In this document: piece after piece, positions 1 through 10,130 of the stretch
Layout: each line of letters begins with the position of its first letter
Position numbering within the stretch: the first letter of the stretch is position 1
Source of the DNA: Paraburkholderia bryophila
GTDB lineage: Bacteria; Pseudomonadota; Gammaproteobacteria; Burkholderiales; Burkholderiaceae
Reading direction: 5' to 3'
Assembly (NCBI RefSeq): GCF_003269035.1
Contig: NZ_QLTK01000009.1
Span: 62,001-126,000, forward strand
Length of the DNA: 64,000 bases
The notes under the pieces: generated by a model
Databases searched by the model: none
What the model saw: only the letters and a program-made list of their open reading frames with translations
Told to the model about the DNA's origin: nothing
Position numbers and translations under genes: made by a program

Positions 1-1406
1 TAGTCGTAGGTCAGGTCGGGATCGTCGGGGAAGTTCGCCGTGGCCTGCTGCAGGCGCGATTCCGCCTCCGGGTAGCGCTTCGCGTCGAACAGGATCGCCG
101 CGTCGGTGCGGGCGATCAGCGCCTGGTCACGCGGATCCTGCGCCGGCAACGTGGCCAGCAGCTTGCGTGCGTCGTCGGTCTTGCCTTGCTTGGCGAGCAA
201 CTGGGCACGCGTGATCTGCGCCGGCACGTATTGCTGGCTCTGCGGCGAAATCTTGTTCAGCCAGTCGCCCGCGGCCGCTTCGTTCTTCTGTTCGAGCGAC
301 AACTGCGCCAGATAGATATATGCCTGACCTGGATCAGCGCCCGGCGTTTTCTCGGCCTGCTGCGCGTATTGCGTCAGATAGGTTTGCGCGTCGGTGAAAT
401 TCTTCTGCTGGATCTTGATCAACGCGAGCGCCATGAGCGGCGTGAGATCTTTCGCGTCGTTCTTGTGCATGATCTCGAACTGCTTCTGCGCGTCGTCCAG
501 ACGGTCGCTTGCAAGGTACATCTGCGCGAGCGCGAGACGCGCGTCATGCGATTTCGGATTCTGCTGCACGTACTTTTCGAGCGACGCAATGCCTTCCTTG
601 CGCTCTTCCGGGCCCATTTGCGACAGCATCAACGCGGCCGGCAGGTAATCCGGCTTGAGCGTGAGCGCCTGTTCGAGCGACTTGCGCGCGCCCGGCGCGT
701 CGTCAGCCTGAATCTGCTGCCGCGCGATAGCCAGTTGCGCCTCGGGCCGGTCCATGTCGTTCTTCAACAGATCCTGCAGCACGTGCAGCCCGCCGACGCG
801 ATTCGGTCCGCGCGAGAGCAGCAACTGCAACGCCAGAATCGCGCTGCCGCGATTTTCGGCGGGTACCTTGGTGAGTTCGCGGGCGAGGATCGGCTCGGCG
901 TCGTCAGGCTTGCCGGACAACACGAGCAGCGACGCGTCGAGTTGCGCGGCGCGTTCCGAACTCGGCGCATACTGCTGCCACAACTGCGCGGCCGCCAAGG
1001 CGTCCGACGGGCTCTGCGCGGCCAGCGCGATTTCGGTGGCGCGCTGCGCCATGCGCGGATCGTGCGTGTCGCGCGCGAGCGCAAGGTAGGTCTGGTAGGC
1101 GGGTGCAGGCTGATCGCGTTGCAACGCGACTTCGGCGGCAAGCACCTGGAATACGATCTGACTTGTCAGCGGTACATTCGGCAACGACTTCTGGTCTTCC
1201 GCCGACGCGGGCCCAAGCGGGTCCGGCAGGGTGACCGACGTGTCGTCCGAGTCCGGGGACGGGTCCTGCGCGTGCGCGGGCACGGCGGCCAGTGCCCAGA
1301 CCGCGAGCGCGGCCGCACCTAGCATCCGGCGGGCGGACACGGCGTGAGGCACGCGGGATGCGCTAGCCGGGCGCTTCGAAAACAGCTTCACGAAGGACAA
1401 GTTCAT
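1..1406 (-). CDS. TPR-repeat periplasmic/secreted protein, 3' end beyond the window
   Basis: The reading frame is open from an ATG at 1406 to the window edge (about 468 codons) without a stop. It starts with a basic stretch, then a hydrophobic segment ending in AHA (about residues 24-44), which reads as a signal peptide. The rest is helical and Ala/Leu/Gln-rich, in successive 34-residue-like units with TPR spacing, for example the stretches around [18 protein letters not shown] and [20 protein letters not shown] proteins are usually scaffolds for complexes, often at the envelope. It is divergent from mutM, 87 bp apart, as I recall for other Burkholderia genomes, where lolB and ispE lie beyond it. 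The specific partner is unknown. Confidence 0.85.
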   Translation of the reverse strand, partial: MNLSFVKLFSKRPASASRVPHAVSARRMLGAAALAVWALAAVPAHAQDPSPDSDDTSVTLPDPLGPASAEDQKSLPNVPLTSQIVFQVLAAEVALQRDQPAPAYQTYLALARDTHDPRMAQRATEIALAAQSPSDALAAAQLWQQYAPSSERAAQLDASLLVLSGKPDDAEPILARELTKVPAENRGSAILALQLLLSRGPNRVGGLHVLQDLLKNDMDRPEAQLAIARQQIQADDAPGARKSLEQALTLKPDYLPAALMLSQMGPEERKEGIASLEKYVQQNPKSHDARLALAQMYLASDRLDDAQKQFEIMHKNDAKDLTPLMALALIKIQQKNFTDAQTYLTQYAQQAEKTPGADPGQAYIYLAQLSLEQKNEAAAGDWLNKISPQSQQYVPAQITRAQLLAKQGKTDDARKLLATLPAQDPRDQALIARTDAAILFDAKRYPEAESRLQQATANFPDDPDLTYD

Positions 1407-1424
1407 GGAAATCCGTTCAATGTT

Positions 1425-1460
1425 TCGGACGATTGTAACGCGCTCGCTACAATACGCGCA
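1425..1460. promoter_or_regulatory. Divergent promoter region with symmetric -10 boxes (TPR gene / mutM)
   Basis: ATTGTA at 1432-1437 and TACAAT at 1448-1453 form an inverted repeat. Each reads as a TACAAT -10 hexamer for one direction: rightward to mutM (ATG 1494) and leftward to the TPR gene (ATG 1406). No good -35 hexamer is visible on either side (TCGGAC at 1425-1430 is the best rightward candidate). Confidence 0.4.
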
Positions 1461-1493
1461 CAACCACTCACGCAAGTTGCAGACCAGTTAGAC

Positions 1494-2324
1494 ATGCCAG
1501 AGTTGCCAGAAGTTGAGGTTACCCGACGGGGAATCGAACCGTACGTGTCCGGCCGCAAGGTTGAGCGCGTCGACATCCGTACGCCCGCGCTGCGCTGGCC
1601 GATTCCGGCCGAGCTTGCGAAAACCTTGCGCGGCCATGTGGTCCGTCAGGTCGAGCGGCGCGGCAAGTACCTGCTGTTCGAAATCGACGCGGGCTGGTTC
1701 ATTGTGCATCTTGGCATGACTGGCACGCTGCGGGTGCTGCGCCGCGTGCCACATCCGCCGGCCGCGGCAAAACATGATCACGTCGACTGGATTTTCGACG
1801 AATTCATTCTGCGTTATCGCGATCCCCGGCGCTTTGGCGCGGTGCTATGGCATTCGCGCGAAGCCGGCGACGTGCTCGAGCATCCGCTGCTCGCCGGGCT
1901 TGGCGTCGAGCCGTTTTCGCCGGCATTTTCCGGCGCGCTGATGCATCGTCTCACGCGCGGACGCAAGGTGTCGGTGAAACAGGCACTGCTGGCCGGCGAA
2001 ATCGTGGTTGGCGTAGGAAATATCTATGCGTCGGAGAGTCTGTTTCGCGCCGGCATCCGGCCGACCACGGCGGCGGGCCGCGTCTCGCTGGTGCGCTACG
2101 ACCTGCTCGCCGACGCCGTACGCGTGACGCTCGCCGCGGCGATCGAGAAGGGCGGCAGCACACTGCGCGATTTCGTCGGTAGCAATGGGGAAAGCGGGTA
2201 CTTTCAACTCGACTATTTCGTCTATGATCGCGCGGGGCTGCCGTGCCGCGTGTGTGGAACGCCGATCAAACAGATCGTGCAGGGGCAGCGCTCCACGTAT
2301 TTCTGTCCCACCTGTCAGCGTTAA
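1494..2324 (+). CDS. mutM: Formamidopyrimidine-DNA glycosylase (Fpg)
   Basis: Bifunctional base-excision repair enzyme that removes 8-oxoguanine and formamidopyrimidines and nicks the abasic site. The 276-residue product has the usual family length. It begins MPELPEVE, which gives the catalytic N-terminal Pro (after Met removal) and Glu. It ends with the zinc finger CRVC...CPTC within the last 30 residues. The ATG at 1494 is chosen because the Pro must be residue 2; the frame is open further upstream but that part is not family-like. mutY follows after only 7 bp, so the two anti-8-oxoG enzymes are probably co-transcribed. Confidence 0.97.
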   Translation: MPELPEVEVTRRGIEPYVSGRKVERVDIRTPALRWPIPAELAKTLRGHVVRQVERRGKYLLFEIDAGWFIVHLGMTGTLRVLRRVPHPPAAAKHDHVDWIFDEFILRYRDPRRFGAVLWHSREAGDVLEHPLLAGLGVEPFSPAFSGALMHRLTRGRKVSVKQALLAGEIVVGVGNIYASESLFRAGIRPTTAAGRVSLVRYDLLADAVRVTLAAAIEKGGSTLRDFVGSNGESGYFQLDYFVYDRAGLPCRVCGTPIKQIVQGQRSTYFCPTCQR

Positions 2325-2331
2325 TTCCTCA

Positions 2332-3456
2332 ATGCCTTCTCGCTTAACACCGCGTTCGAGTTCGTCCGCTGCGCCTCAAACCGCCTTCCCGGTCATGTCC
2401 GATTTTTCCGCGCGGCTGATCGCGTGGCAGCGTCAGCATGGGCGTCACGATCTGCCGTGGCAGAACACGCGCGACCCGTATCGCATCTGGCTGTCGGAAA
2501 TCATGTTGCAGCAGACCCAGGTGTCGACGGTGATTCCGTACTACGCGAAGTTTCTCGCGCGTTGTCCCGATGTCGCCGCGCTCGCCGCCGCGCCGGTCGA
2601 CGACGTCATGGCACTGTGGGCCGGCCTCGGCTATTACACGCGTGCGCGCAATCTGCATCGCTGCGCGCAAACCGTCGTCGAGCGGCATGGCGGCGCGTTT
2701 CCGGCTTCGGTCGAAGAACTCGCGGAGCTGCCGGGCATTGGCCGCTCCACGGCGGCGGCTATCGCGTCGTTCGCGTTCGGCGCGCGCGCGACGATTCTCG
2801 ACGGCAATGTGAAGCGTGTGCTGGCGCGGGTGTTCGGTGTCGAAGGTTTCACCGGCGAAAAGAAAGTCGAAAACGCCATGTGGACGCTGGCGGAATCGCT
2901 GCTGCCGCTCAACGCGTCGGACGACGAAGTCAGCGCCTATACGCAAGGTCTGATGGATCTCGGCGCCACGCTGTGCGTGCGCGGCAAGCCCGATTGCCTG
3001 CGCTGCCCGTATGCGGTCGACTGCGTGGCCAACGTGACGGGACGTCAGCGCGAACTGCCCACGGCGCGTCCGAAGAAAACCGTGCCGACGCGGCGCACCT
3101 GGATGCTGGTGCTGCGCGACGGCAATGCGGTGATGCTTGAGAAGCGGCCGCCGTCGGGCATCTGGGGCGGCTTGTGGAGCTTGCCCGAAGCCGCCGACGA
3201 AGCCGCGCTCGCCGAGCGTGCGCGCGCGTTCGGCGGCGACGGTGCGGTGTCGCCGCTGGCGCCGCTCACGCATGTGTTCACGCACTTCAAGCTGGATATC
3301 GAGCCACGGCTCGCCGAGTTGGATCGCGAGGTAGGCGCACCGGCCGTGCTGGGCGACGCGGACACCGCGTGGGTCGCGTTGAGCGATCTCGATTCGTTCG
3401 GTGTGCCGGCGCCGGTGCGCAAGCTGCTGGACGGCTTGCAGGGTTCGTTGATCTGA
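2332..3456 (+). CDS. mutY: Adenine DNA glycosylase MutY
   Basis: Removes adenine mispaired with 8-oxoguanine, complementing MutM. Visible are the helix-hairpin-helix (ELPGIGRSTAAAI), the catalytic Asp in ILDGNVKR, the catalytic Glu region LSEIMLQQTQV, and the 4Fe-4S ligands with C-x6-C-x2-C-x5-C spacing (CVRGKPDCLRCPYAVDC). A C-terminal Nudix-like domain that recognises 8-oxoG follows (about residues 245-370). Two starts are possible: ATG 2332 (374 aa) and ATG 2395 (353 aa, beginning MSDFSARL). Neither has a clear ribosome-binding site. Family homology begins at the second, so the first 21 residues are uncertain. Confidence 0.95.
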   Translation: MPSRLTPRSSSSAAPQTAFPVMSDFSARLIAWQRQHGRHDLPWQNTRDPYRIWLSEIMLQQTQVSTVIPYYAKFLARCPDVAALAAAPVDDVMALWAGLGYYTRARNLHRCAQTVVERHGGAFPASVEELAELPGIGRSTAAAIASFAFGARATILDGNVKRVLARVFGVEGFTGEKKVENAMWTLAESLLPLNASDDEVSAYTQGLMDLGATLCVRGKPDCLRCPYAVDCVANVTGRQRELPTARPKKTVPTRRTWMLVLRDGNAVMLEKRPPSGIWGGLWSLPEAADEAALAERARAFGGDGAVSPLAPLTHVFTHFKLDIEPRLAELDREVGAPAVLGDADTAWVALSDLDSFGVPAPVRKLLDGLQGSLI

Positions 3457-3532
3457 TCAATCGCCGGCGGGCGGCGGCTTGAGCGTCTGTCTGCCGGGAA
3501 CGGATTCCCTTAGCGCCGGCTTTGCAACCCGC

Positions 3533-4168
3533 TCAAAGCAGTTGATGCTGCTGCATGTAGTGATGAACCACGTCGATCCGTGCGCCGGCGTCCTGCAATT
3601 CCATCAATTTCTGACGCGCGCGCAACGCGATCGGCAGCACTTCGGCGAGCCGGTTCGATACCCACGAAGGATCTTCGAGCCTGAACGGTTCGGCGAACGG
3701 CAGGCTGTCGGCGTCACGCTCACGGATCGTCGCGATGATCCGCTCGAGCACCTCCGCACACGCGCCGAATTTGGCCAGCAGTTCATTGCCCTCGAGCGGC
3801 ATGTCTTCGCCGAGCGGTTCGGCCATGCCCACCAGCAAGCCGTTGTGTTCCACCCGATGCGACAGCAGCCGGAAGCGCCGCGTGCCGCGCGCGCGAATCA
3901 GCAGCATGCCGAAGGCTTCGACATCGCACTCTTCGATGTCGGCCAGACAGCCGATTGTTTCGGGTATCGAAGGCTCTTCGCTACGCGCGACCTCTGCGCC
4001 GCTTTTCAGCAGACAGACGCCGAACGGCGTTTTCTCACGCAGACAGTCGCGCGCCATGTCGAGATAGCGCGCTTCGAAGATCTTCAACGGCAGCAGACCG
4101 TCGGGAAACAGCACCGTATGCAGCGGAAACAGCGGCACATCGGCAAGCACAGTAGAAGTAGATGACAT
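3533..4168 (-). CDS. LON N-terminal (substrate-binding) domain protein
   Basis: 211 residues matching the stand-alone LON substrate-binding domain. The start LADVPLFPLHTVLFPDGLLPL and the following IFEARYL are the family hallmark. There is no AAA or Ser/Lys protease domain, so it is not a protease itself. These proteins are thought to bind peptides or act as adaptors, and their role in bacteria is poorly defined. It lies 39 bp downstream of rapZ on the same strand. The gap holds a short GC hairpin (GGCCGC/GCGGCC, 4189-4205) without a U-run, so read-through from rapZ is plausible. Confidence 0.88.
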   Translation of the reverse strand: MSSTSTVLADVPLFPLHTVLFPDGLLPLKIFEARYLDMARDCLREKTPFGVCLLKSGAEVARSEEPSIPETIGCLADIEECDVEAFGMLLIRARGTRRFRLLSHRVEHNGLLVGMAEPLGEDMPLEGNELLAKFGACAEVLERIIATIRERDADSLPFAEPFRLEDPSWVSNRLAEVLPIALRARQKLMELQDAGARIDVVHHYMQQHQLL

Positions 4169-4207
4169 GGCGCAACGCTTCGAATTAAGGCCGCGCGATG
4201 CGGCCGG

Positions 4208-5101
4208 TTAAGCCACTAACTTCGATGATGCGCTGGCGTCGACCGGCGCATCGCGGTGCCGCACAATAATATTCGCCGAGCCTGCGAGACGCGCGGCAAG
4301 CGTCTCCGCGATGAACACCGAACGGTGCTGGCCACCCGTGCAACCGATCGCGACGGTCAGATAACTGCGGTTGTCGTCGCGGAAATGCGGGAGCCACTTG
4401 GCGAGAAACTTCTCGATGTCGTCGATCATTTCATGCACGACCGGCAACGCATCGAGAAAATCCATTACCGGTTTGTCGAGGCCGGTGAGCGGCCGCAATT
4501 CGTGATCGTAATACGGGTTCGGCAAGGTGCGCACGTCGAATACGAAATCGGCGTCGAGCGGCACGCCGCGCTTGAAGCCGAACGATTCGAACATCAGCAC
4601 GAGCCCCGCATCTTCCTGCTCGATGAAGCGCTTGACCCACGCGCGCAATACGTTCGCGCGCAGATTGCTGGTGTCGATCTGATGGCCGAACTCCGCGAGA
4701 CCCGAGACGAATTCGCGTTCACGTTCGATCGCTTCCGCGAGCGAGGTGAGCAGACCGACGTCCGCGTCGTGCGCGGTGGAACCGGATAGCGGATGGCGGC
4801 GGCGTGTTTCGGAAAAGCGCTGAATCAGCGACTGCGTACTGGCGTTCAGGAAGAGAACGCGTACGTCGTGAGCGCGCGACAGGTCGCGGATCATCGCGGG
4901 CATGTCGTCGAGCGAGGCGCTCGAACGGGCGTCGATGGCGACCGCGAGGCGGTCGTGCCCGCCTTCGGCGAGGTACGACGCCAGTTGCGGCAGGAAGCGC
5001 GGCGGCAAATTGTCGACGCAGTAATAGCCCGCGTCTTCAAGCGCGTTCAAGGCGACTGACTTGCCGGAGCCGGATATACCGGTGATCAGGATTATGCGCA
5101 T
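4208..5101 (-). CDS. rapZ: RNase adapter protein RapZ / YvcJ family P-loop protein
   Basis: 297 residues. The N-terminal Walker A is GISGSGKS (residues 8-15). The C-terminal domain carries the family signature [11 protein letters not shown], which in E. coli binds small RNAs and regulators of glucosamine-6-phosphate synthesis and guides RNase E. I use the ATG at 5101 (MRIILITG) because that is where the family begins; an in-frame ATG 7 codons upstream (5122) is also open. It is the third gene of the leftward nitrogen-PTS group, after ptsN and hprK, as in most beta-proteobacteria. Confidence 0.95.
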   Translation of the reverse strand: MRIILITGISGSGKSVALNALEDAGYYCVDNLPPRFLPQLASYLAEGGHDRLAVAIDARSSASLDDMPAMIRDLSRAHDVRVLFLNASTQSLIQRFSETRRRHPLSGSTAHDADVGLLTSLAEAIEREREFVSGLAEFGHQIDTSNLRANVLRAWVKRFIEQEDAGLVLMFESFGFKRGVPLDADFVFDVRTLPNPYYDHELRPLTGLDKPVMDFLDALPVVHEMIDDIEKFLAKWLPHFRDDNRSYLTVAIGCTGGQHRSVFIAETLAARLAGSANIIVRHRDAPVDASASSKLVA

Positions 5102-5217
5102 GGAATCGTCAAAACCGTACATTTCATCATAGCATCTGGTCCCCAGGCTCGTAGCTGCGGCCTGCCGTGGACGGCGGATGCGTCACGGTGTCGCGCGGTG
5201 TGCCTGGTGTCGCGAAC

Positions 5218-6186
5218 TCAGATCAGTTTGCCGGGAAACTGGCTGTCGGGGTCTTGCATGGCGAGGCGCTGACGATCCATGAAGTCGCGCAGCGTGTCGA
5301 TGCCGCGCAGTTGCAGGATCGTGTTGCGCACCGCCGCCTCGACCAGCACCGCGAGATTTCGGCCGGCGGCCACCTGAATCGTGACCTTGCTGATCGGCAG
5401 GCCGAGCACATCGACGGTTTGGCTTTCCAACGGCAGGCGCTGGAATTCACCGTCGGGACGACGCACGAGTTGCACGATCAGCTTCAGCTTCATTTTTCGC
5501 CGCACAGCGGTTTCACCGAAGATCGTCTTGATGTCGAGCAGGCCGAGGCCGCGTACTTCGAGCAGATTTTGCAGCAGCGGCGGGCAACGGCCTTCGACGA
5601 AATCCGGGCCGAGGCGTACGAAGTCCACGGCGTCGTCGGCGACGAGGCCGTGGCCGCGGCTGATCAACTCCAGCCCGAGTTCGCTCTTGCCGAGGCCCGA
5701 GTCGCCGGTGAGCAGCACGCCCATGCCGAGAATGTCGAGAAACACGCCGTGCAGCGTGGCGCGCGGCGCGAGAATGCGCGACATGTACAAACGCAGGCTG
5801 TCGATCACCGCGGCGGCGGACATGGGCGTGGTGAAGAGCGGTGTGGACGAGCGCGTGCAGCGCAGCACCAGTTCCGGCGGTGCGGCAACGCCGCCCGCCA
5901 CCACCAGAAACGGCGGCTCCAACGCGATCAGCTCGGCCATGTGGCGCGAGCGGTCTTCGTCGGTCTGGCGTTTGTAGTAGTCGATTTCGGCGTCGCCGAG
6001 CACCTGGATCCGGTTCGGGTGGATCAGGTTCAAGTGGCCGACAAGGTCGGCGCTCGACGTGGCATTAGCGACTGATTCCGAAGAAAAGCCGCGTTCCCAG
6101 CCTTCATGGCCCGTCAGCCAGCTCAGTTTCAGCATGGCGGCGTTGTCGTCGAAAATGCTCTGGGCGTTGATGCTGGACGTATCCAT
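5218..6186 (-). CDS. hprK: HPr kinase/phosphorylase
   Basis: 322 residues. An N-terminal regulatory domain is followed by the kinase domain with Walker A GDSGLGKS (residues 161-168), the catalytic His at residue 146 (LHGVFLD) and the HprK signature [16 protein letters not shown]. The enzyme phosphorylates and dephosphorylates a serine of HPr. In beta-proteobacteria it occurs with an incomplete PTS used for regulation rather than sugar uptake. It lies between ptsN (142 bp upstream) and rapZ (116 bp downstream), which fits one regulatory unit. Confidence 0.96.
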   Translation of the reverse strand: MDTSSINAQSIFDDNAAMLKLSWLTGHEGWERGFSSESVANATSSADLVGHLNLIHPNRIQVLGDAEIDYYKRQTDEDRSRHMAELIALEPPFLVVAGGVAAPPELVLRCTRSSTPLFTTPMSAAAVIDSLRLYMSRILAPRATLHGVFLDILGMGVLLTGDSGLGKSELGLELISRGHGLVADDAVDFVRLGPDFVEGRCPPLLQNLLEVRGLGLLDIKTIFGETAVRRKMKLKLIVQLVRRPDGEFQRLPLESQTVDVLGLPISKVTIQVAAGRNLAVLVEAAVRNTILQLRGIDTLRDFMDRQRLAMQDPDSQFPGKLI

Positions 6187-6328
6187 GAGTCAGTGACTCC
6201 AGTGTGGGCCGCTAGCCCGGCAACCAGGCGGCCGCGTAAACGCGGTCCGCTTCCGTTGCGAGACCTTACCCGCGCGCGGATGGCCACCGCGCATGCGGAT
6301 CAGCGGCGTGCGGATAACCGCCGCTACA

Positions 6329-6784
6329 TCAAGGTTGCCACTGAGTGAGCAGGCGATGCAATGATTCGCGGTCTTCTTCCGTGTGCAGGCGCTCGCGGGC
6401 TTCGCGATCGGACAGCAACTGGGCGATTTCCGAAAGAATTTCGAGGTGCTGCTGGGTGGCCTGTTCGGGCACGAGCAGGAAGATCAGCAGCGAAACCGGC
6501 TGACCGTCGGGCGATTCGAAGGGGATGGGTTCGGCAAGACGAACGAACGCGGCGAGCGGCTGCTTCAAGCCTTTGATCCGGCCATGCGGAATCGCGACGC
6601 CTTCGCCGAGCCCCGTCGATCCGAGGCGCTCACGCGCAAACAGATTGTCAGTGACCGTGCTACGGGCGATGCCGTTCTGGTTCTCGAAGATCAGGCCCGC
6701 TTGCTCGAATACACGTTTCTTGCTGGTGACCGATAGTCCGACGACGACGTTCTCGAGGGGAAGAAATTTGGCTAAACGATTCAT
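6329..6784 (-). CDS. ptsN: PTS IIA-like nitrogen-regulatory protein PtsN (EIIA-Ntr)
   Basis: 151 residues from the ATG at 6784 (MNRLAKFLPLENVVV), the usual length for this family. The frame is open upstream to 6889 but that part has no family similarity. The phosphorylated His is residue 67 in GVAIPHGRIK. The protein takes a phosphate from NPr/HPr and, by analogy with E. coli, its phosphorylation state regulates potassium transport, nitrogen metabolism and stress responses. It belongs to the rpoN-linked cluster; hpf lies 334 bp upstream, beyond a terminator. Confidence 0.95.
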   Translation of the reverse strand: MNRLAKFLPLENVVVGLSVTSKKRVFEQAGLIFENQNGIARSTVTDNLFARERLGSTGLGEGVAIPHGRIKGLKQPLAAFVRLAEPIPFESPDGQPVSLLIFLLVPEQATQQHLEILSEIAQLLSDREARERLHTEEDRESLHRLLTQWQP

Positions 6785-7050
6785 GTTGACAGGCGAAAAC
6801 GTGGCCTGGTTTCTCCTCGCTGGGGCGTTTGATTGGCGTTCCATTCGTTCGATGCTCGCGGCGACGTGCGTTGGAGTCCGAAAGCACAAGACTCCTGCCG
6901 ACTTACGTTAGCGCTGGCTCGACCCCGATGGTAACCGGAACATTATAGAACAGGGTAGCAACAGATGGTGCGGCGCGCCATCGATGCGCGGCGGGTTTTT
7001 GAAGGATCGTTCGAGGTTGCACGATTCTCGCGGGGAACGTGCTCGCACAA

Positions 7051-7080
7051 CGAAAAACCGCCCGGTCTCGGGCGGTTTGG
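7051..7080 (-). terminator. Rho-independent terminator after hpf
   Basis: AAACCGCCC (7055-7063) pairs with GGGCGGTTT (7070-7078). Read on the minus strand the stem is followed by a run of T. It lies about 40 bp beyond the hpf stop codon, so hpf messages probably end here and ptsN needs its own promoter in 6785-7050. Confidence 0.8.
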
Positions 7081-7118
7081 CTAGGGTAGGGAATATGAAG
7101 CGGCGCTTCTAATTTGCC

Positions 7119-7475
7119 CTATTGCGGCGGAACGTCTATCTGCGGCGCCGGCTGATACTTGATCGCCTCATGCGCATGGCCTTGCAGACGATCCTTGTGA
7201 CGTAACACCTGCCGATCGAGCTTGTCGATCATCAGATCGATCGCAGCGTAGAGGTCGCTGTCACAGCTCTCGACAAAGATGTCCTTGCCCTTCAGATGCA
7301 GGTTGATTTCAACCTTTTGACGCTTTTCCTTTTCCTTATGGTTGTCGACCGAGAGGACCACACTGCCGTCGATTACCTGATCGAAATGTCTTAGCACCCT
7401 ATCCAGTTTGGTGATCACGTATTCGCGCAACGCAGGCGTTACTTCGAGGTGGTGTCCACTGATCTGCAGATTCAT
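7119..7475 (-). CDS. hpf: Ribosome hibernation-promoting factor, short form
   Basis: 118 residues from the ATG at 7475 ([20 protein letters not shown]), which has GGAGAAG just upstream. It is the short S30AE/HPF form without the C-terminal dimerisation domain. The family binds the 30S decoding site of idle ribosomes. Conserved basic and hydrophobic segments are present ([29 protein letters not shown]). It sits directly downstream of rpoN, as in many proteobacteria, and ends at a strong terminator. An in-frame start 12 codons upstream (7511) is less likely. Confidence 0.94.
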   Translation of the reverse strand: MNLQISGHHLEVTPALREYVITKLDRVLRHFDQVIDGSVVLSVDNHKEKEKRQKVEINLHLKGKDIFVESCDSDLYAAIDLMIDKLDRQVLRHKDRLQGHAHEAIKYQPAPQIDVPPQ

Positions 7476-7645
7476 AGTGCTTCTCCAAGCTAATGGCCGC
7501 TTGTTCCGCACGATGACGTAGGTCCGGTCGATCTGTCGGCTTGCCTGAGTCGCCCCCCGGTGACTGACTTCTGGCAGGTCGCATCGGCCGGCCTGTCCGC
7601 CAACTGCGGAGCGGCCGGTAAATGCCCGCCACGGAAGGCGACGGG

Positions 7646-9160
7646 CTACAGAGACTTGCGCAGGTTGACTGCCGGAATCTTGAGTGCTTCGCGATACTTC
7701 GCCACGGTGCGGCGCGCGACCACGAAGCCCTGCTCCGCCAGCAGTTCGGCGATGCGGCTGTCTGAAAGAGGAGATTTCGGGTTTTCCGCTCCTATCAGTT
7801 GCTTGATGAGCGCACGGATCGCCGTTGAAGACGCCGCGCCGCCCGTGTCGGTCGAAACGTGTGATCCGAAGAAGTACTTAAATTCAAGCGTCCCGAATGG
7901 GGTCAGCATGTATTTACCGGTTGTCACACGCGAGACAGTTGACTCGTGTAGGCCTAGCGTATCAGCAATTTCTCGCAAGACCAAGGGGCGCATCGCAATT
8001 TCGCCGTGGACAAAAAAGCTCTTTTGACGTTCCACAATAGCTTGCGCGACCCGCAGAATGGTCTCGAAACGCTGCTGGATATTTTTGATCAGCCAGCGTG
8101 CTTCCTGCAGTTGCTGGCGCAACGAACCGCTGCCCGGATCGCCTCGGTTATTACGCAGGATATTGGCGTACAGATGGTTGATGCGCAGCTTCGGCACCAC
8201 TTCCGGATTCAGTTCGGCCTGCCAACCCTGCGCCGTTTTGCGCACCATGATGTCGGGCACGACGTAGTCCGCTTCGGCCTTGCCGTAGGCGGCGCCGGGG
8301 AACGGCTCGAGCGAGCGGATCAGCACATGCGCGTCGCGCAGGTCGTCGTCGTTGGCCTTGAGCTGTTTGCGCAGGCGCGTGAAATCGCGAGCCGCGAGCA
8401 GTTCCAGGTGGTGGGCGACGATATCGAGCGCCAACGTACGCGTGGGCGACGTCTCGAGCCGCAGCAATTGCAGCTTGAGACATTCGGACGCAGAGCGTGC
8501 GCCCACACCCGCCGGGTCGAAGCTGTGCAGCAGCGCGAGCGCGGCATTCAGTTCGTCGGTATCGACTTCGAGTTCGTCGGGCAGATCGGCCAGCACTTCG
8601 TCGAGCGTGGCGGCGAGGTAGCCGTCGTCGTCGAGCGATTCGATCAGGAACGTGATCAGCGCGCGATCGCGTTGACCCGCCTGGGTCACGCGCAATTGCG
8701 CCATCAGATGATCGCGCAGCGAGGTGCTGGATTCGTGGATTTGCAGCGGCGGCAGATCGTCGTCGTCCGAGGCGTTGCCGGAGCGGCCGTAGTCGTCGAG
8801 ATTCCATTGCGACGCGTCGCCGTTACTGTCGCCCGAGAGGCCGTTGTATTCGTCCACGCCTTGCGGTTCGCCGTTCTCGGCGCGCTCGCTGCTGCTCGAC
8901 GATGACGCCGTATTGCCGCCCATCTGGTCGGGCGGTGTGGACGAATTGGGCGCTTGCGCAATCAGCGAACCGTCCGACGCCACGCGCAACGGGCTCGCGA
9001 TCCAGTCGTCCTCGTTTTCGAGGAGCGGATTCTGCGAGATCGCCATGGAGACTTCCTGCTGCAGTTCGAGCGTAGACAGCTGAAGCAGCCGGATGGACTG
9101 CTGCAGTTGTGGCGTCAGCGCAAGATGCTGCGATAGGCGGAGTTGGAGGCTGGCTTTCAT
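7646..9160 (-). CDS. rpoN: RNA polymerase sigma-54 factor
   Basis: 504 residues from the ATG at 9160 ([20 protein letters not shown]). The order is the Gln-rich region I that contacts activators, an acidic variable region II (about residues 60-140), the core-binding domain, and the DNA-binding domain ending in the RpoN box [10 protein letters not shown] near the C-terminus. Region II is long and rich in Ser, Asp and Gly, as is common in Burkholderia. The frame is open further upstream, but sigma-54 homology starts at this ATG. lptB lies 184 bp upstream across a hairpin. Confidence 0.97.
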   Translation of the reverse strand: MKASLQLRLSQHLALTPQLQQSIRLLQLSTLELQQEVSMAISQNPLLENEDDWIASPLRVASDGSLIAQAPNSSTPPDQMGGNTASSSSSSERAENGEPQGVDEYNGLSGDSNGDASQWNLDDYGRSGNASDDDDLPPLQIHESSTSLRDHLMAQLRVTQAGQRDRALITFLIESLDDDGYLAATLDEVLADLPDELEVDTDELNAALALLHSFDPAGVGARSASECLKLQLLRLETSPTRTLALDIVAHHLELLAARDFTRLRKQLKANDDDLRDAHVLIRSLEPFPGAAYGKAEADYVVPDIMVRKTAQGWQAELNPEVVPKLRINHLYANILRNNRGDPGSGSLRQQLQEARWLIKNIQQRFETILRVAQAIVERQKSFFVHGEIAMRPLVLREIADTLGLHESTVSRVTTGKYMLTPFGTLEFKYFFGSHVSTDTGGAASSTAIRALIKQLIGAENPKSPLSDSRIAELLAEQGFVVARRTVAKYREALKIPAVNLRKSL

Positions 9161-9295
9161 GGCAAATTGAGATTCATTGTAGAGAGTTTGCCACGACCGC
9201 GATACATTGCGACATTCGCAATTACGCGTGCGCCCGTTTTCGGCGGCGCCGGGCGCGAACGGCCCAGCTCGGAATGATGATGTGCAGTTGCCGCA

Positions 9296-9338
9296 AAGGG
9301 ACCGGCCTATGCGCGTTGGCATAGCCGGCGTGTCCCTT
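9296..9338 (-). other. Imperfect hairpin between lptB and rpoN
   Basis: AAGGGAC (9296-9302) with CGGCCTATGC pairs imperfectly with GCATAGCCGGC and GTCCCTT (ending 9338). On the minus strand it is followed only by a short T run, so it is a weak terminator, an attenuator or an RNA-processing site rather than a clear stop between the lpt block and rpoN. Confidence 0.4.
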
Positions 9339-9344
9339 GTGTGC

Positions 9345-10130
9345 TTACATGCGGAAGTGCTCGCCCAGATAGACGCGCCGCACGCTTTCGTTTTCGATGA
9401 TGTCGCTCGGTGCACCGGCGGCCAGCACGCTGCCGTCGCTGATGATGTATGCGTGATCGCAGATGCCGAGCGTTTCGCGCACGTTGTGGTCGGTAATCAG
9501 CACGCCGATATTGCGTTGCTTCAGAAATTTGACAATCTTCTGGATTTCCAGCACCGCGATCGGGTCGACGCCCGCGAACGGTTCGTCGAGCAGAATGAAG
9601 CTCGGATTAGTGGCCAGCGCACGTGCGATCTCAACCCGACGGCGTTCGCCACCCGACAGCGACAGCGCCGGATTCTGCCGCAAATGCGCAATCTGCAACT
9701 CATCGAGCAGGGCTTCGGTACGGCTCGTGATGGTGTCTTTGTTCAGCCGCTTGCCGTTGTCTTCGTGCTGCAACTCCAGCACCGCGCGAATGTTTTCCTC
9801 GACGGTGAGCTTGCGGAACACCGACGCTTCTTGCGGCAGATACGACAAGCCCAGCGAGGCGCGTTTATGGATCGGCAGCAGGCTGATCGACTTGCCATCC
9901 AGATCGATTTCGCCGGCGTCGAGCGGCACGAGGCCGACGATCATATAGAACGAGGTCGTCTTGCCGGCGCCGTTAGGCCCAAGCAGACCGACCACTTCAC
10001 CGCTTTTCACGTCCAGCGACACGTCTTTGACGACCGTGCGCGAACCATAGCGCTTCTTCAGATTACGTACGACCAGCGAACTGCTGGTGCCGGCCGGCTT
10101 GCGATTGGGGAGGGACGCGGAGGTGCTCAC
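9345..10130 (-). CDS. lptB: LPS export ABC transporter ATP-binding protein LptB
   Basis: 261 residues. Cytoplasmic ATPase that powers the LptB2FG complex pulling LPS from the inner membrane. Walker A GPNGAGKT is at residues 51-58, with a Q-loop region ([13 protein letters not shown]), the ABC signature [15 protein letters not shown] and Walker [14 protein letters not shown]. The first about 18 residues are a variable extension. The start overlaps the stop of lptA by 4 bp, so translation is probably coupled. Confidence 0.97.
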   Translation of the reverse strand: MSTSASLPNRKPAGTSSSLVVRNLKKRYGSRTVVKDVSLDVKSGEVVGLLGPNGAGKTTSFYMIVGLVPLDAGEIDLDGKSISLLPIHKRASLGLSYLPQEASVFRKLTVEENIRAVLELQHEDNGKRLNKDTITSRTEALLDELQIAHLRQNPALSLSGGERRRVEIARALATNPSFILLDEPFAGVDPIAVLEIQKIVKFLKQRNIGVLITDHNVRETLGICDHAYIISDGSVLAAGAPSDIIENESVRRVYLGEHFRM

